A stretch of DNA of 64,000 nt, taken from Diploptera punctata (taxonomy: Eukaryota; Arthropoda; Insecta; Blattodea; Blaberidae). The stretch lies in NCBI GenBank assembly GCA_030220185.1, contig JASPKZ010000422.1:629001-693000 (forward strand), given 5' to 3'. Below are positions 63,393-64,000 of the stretch, piece after piece; the first letter of the stretch is position 1; every line of letters starts with the position of its first letter. The notes beneath the pieces are model-generated. The model had not been told where the DNA came from and ran no database searches. It worked only from the letters and a program-made list of their open reading frames with translations. A program made the position numbers and the translations under genes.

Positions 63393-64000
63393 AAAAAACT
63401 CTCCGGTGATTCGTAGCCGCGCGGAATAATCTCTGCATATCCCCCTAATTTCGAGATAAGTGTCGGTTGTACAGTAAACAAACTTGCGTAAGATATTACT
63501 CCGCCGACTGTCTATTGAGTGGACCGTGGTGCTACCTTTAACCATGTGGCTGAATTTTGCAACAATGTATTTTACAGAAAATAAGACTGAATTCGACATA
63601 AGATGGTACCAATACTTAGGAACTTCCTACGGTTCTTATTTATCTATGACAAAAAAAATTATATAGGAGTCTTCTTAATTATATGTTTAAGCTTTTTCCA
63701 TGATGTCAACAGATAACTTATATTAATCAGTACAATGTCATTATGAGCTGAATTTATGCTCCATGCTGACTCACTTGTAAATTATGTTATTTTCATCACA
63801 TCCTCAATGGTTAATGTGGGGTATTTTTCACTAAACTGTTTGAAAATATTTCAAATAATTTGTTTCTCTCCGCTTTTCAAACGCTTTGCTTTTTAATGTT
63901 AAAAAAATTCTACAGAAATGTTGCTATTTTAAAACAATTGAATTTTAAACGCATTCTGCATTGCGCATGCGCAAATAAAAAACAATGCTTAAATAATCTA
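63393..64000. other. No feature recognised
   Basis: AT-rich sequence to the window edge. Short frames (such as 63484-63666) lack any recognisable domain. Confidence 0.45.

Overview
This looks like a gene-free, repeat-saturated stretch of a large insect genome. I place it provisionally in Blattodea (a cockroach such as Periplaneta). That rests on remembered resemblance of the commonest LINE reading frames to annotated cockroach proteins, plus the mix of RTE-like LINEs, several tRNA-derived SINE families, Tc1/mariner elements and a Penelope-like element. No search was run. I found no intact host gene, rRNA, riboswitch, CRISPR array or bacterial-type operon. Almost every readable protein fragment belongs to a transposable element. 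Family names used here (LINE-1, SINE-A to L, and F, G, H, J, M, N) are local labels.

Layout. 1-2.2 kb: LINE-1 tail, a small foldback element, a complete SINE-A and a G repeat. 2.2-8.0 kb: a three-layer nest in which a SINE-E copy is split by foldback transposon F1 (4-bp target duplication), and F1 is split by an ORF1-only Jockey-like LINE derivative (12-bp target duplication). 8.0-12.9 kb: ATT microsatellites, a LINE tail, SINE-B copies and a 34-bp satellite of about 1.9 kb. 12.9-18 kb: an inverted pair of tRNA-like sequences opened by a SINE-A, a decayed Tc3-like transposon, and H and J repeats. 18-26 kb: SINE-C inside an ATT array, two LINE-1 copies, a mariner relic, a second LINE and a Penelope-like GIY-YIG end. 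26-41 kb: mostly short LINE tails, SINEs, M foldbacks and an inverted SINE-D pair. 41.7-44.4 kb: the longest LINE-1 copy, reaching into its endonuclease domain and split by a SINE-E. 44.8-47.5 kb: foldback F2, sister of F1. 48.5-64 kb: J, LINE-4, an H inverted pair, G, a hAT-like MITE, a DUF4817-bearing foldback, M, a nested LINE-1 and SINE-B.

How the parts relate. LINE-1 and related RTE-like elements are the likely source of reverse transcriptase for the SINEs, but every coding copy here is broken. F1 and F2 carry the same internal LINE-1 insertion at the same site, so they descend from one already-interrupted ancestor and were probably moved by a transposase made elsewhere. Several insertions sit inside TA or ATT microsatellites, which appear to act as landing sites. 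The most promising under-described objects are the F family, the ORF1-only LINE, the palindromic tRNA-like pair and the 34-bp satellite with its 564-bp higher-order block.
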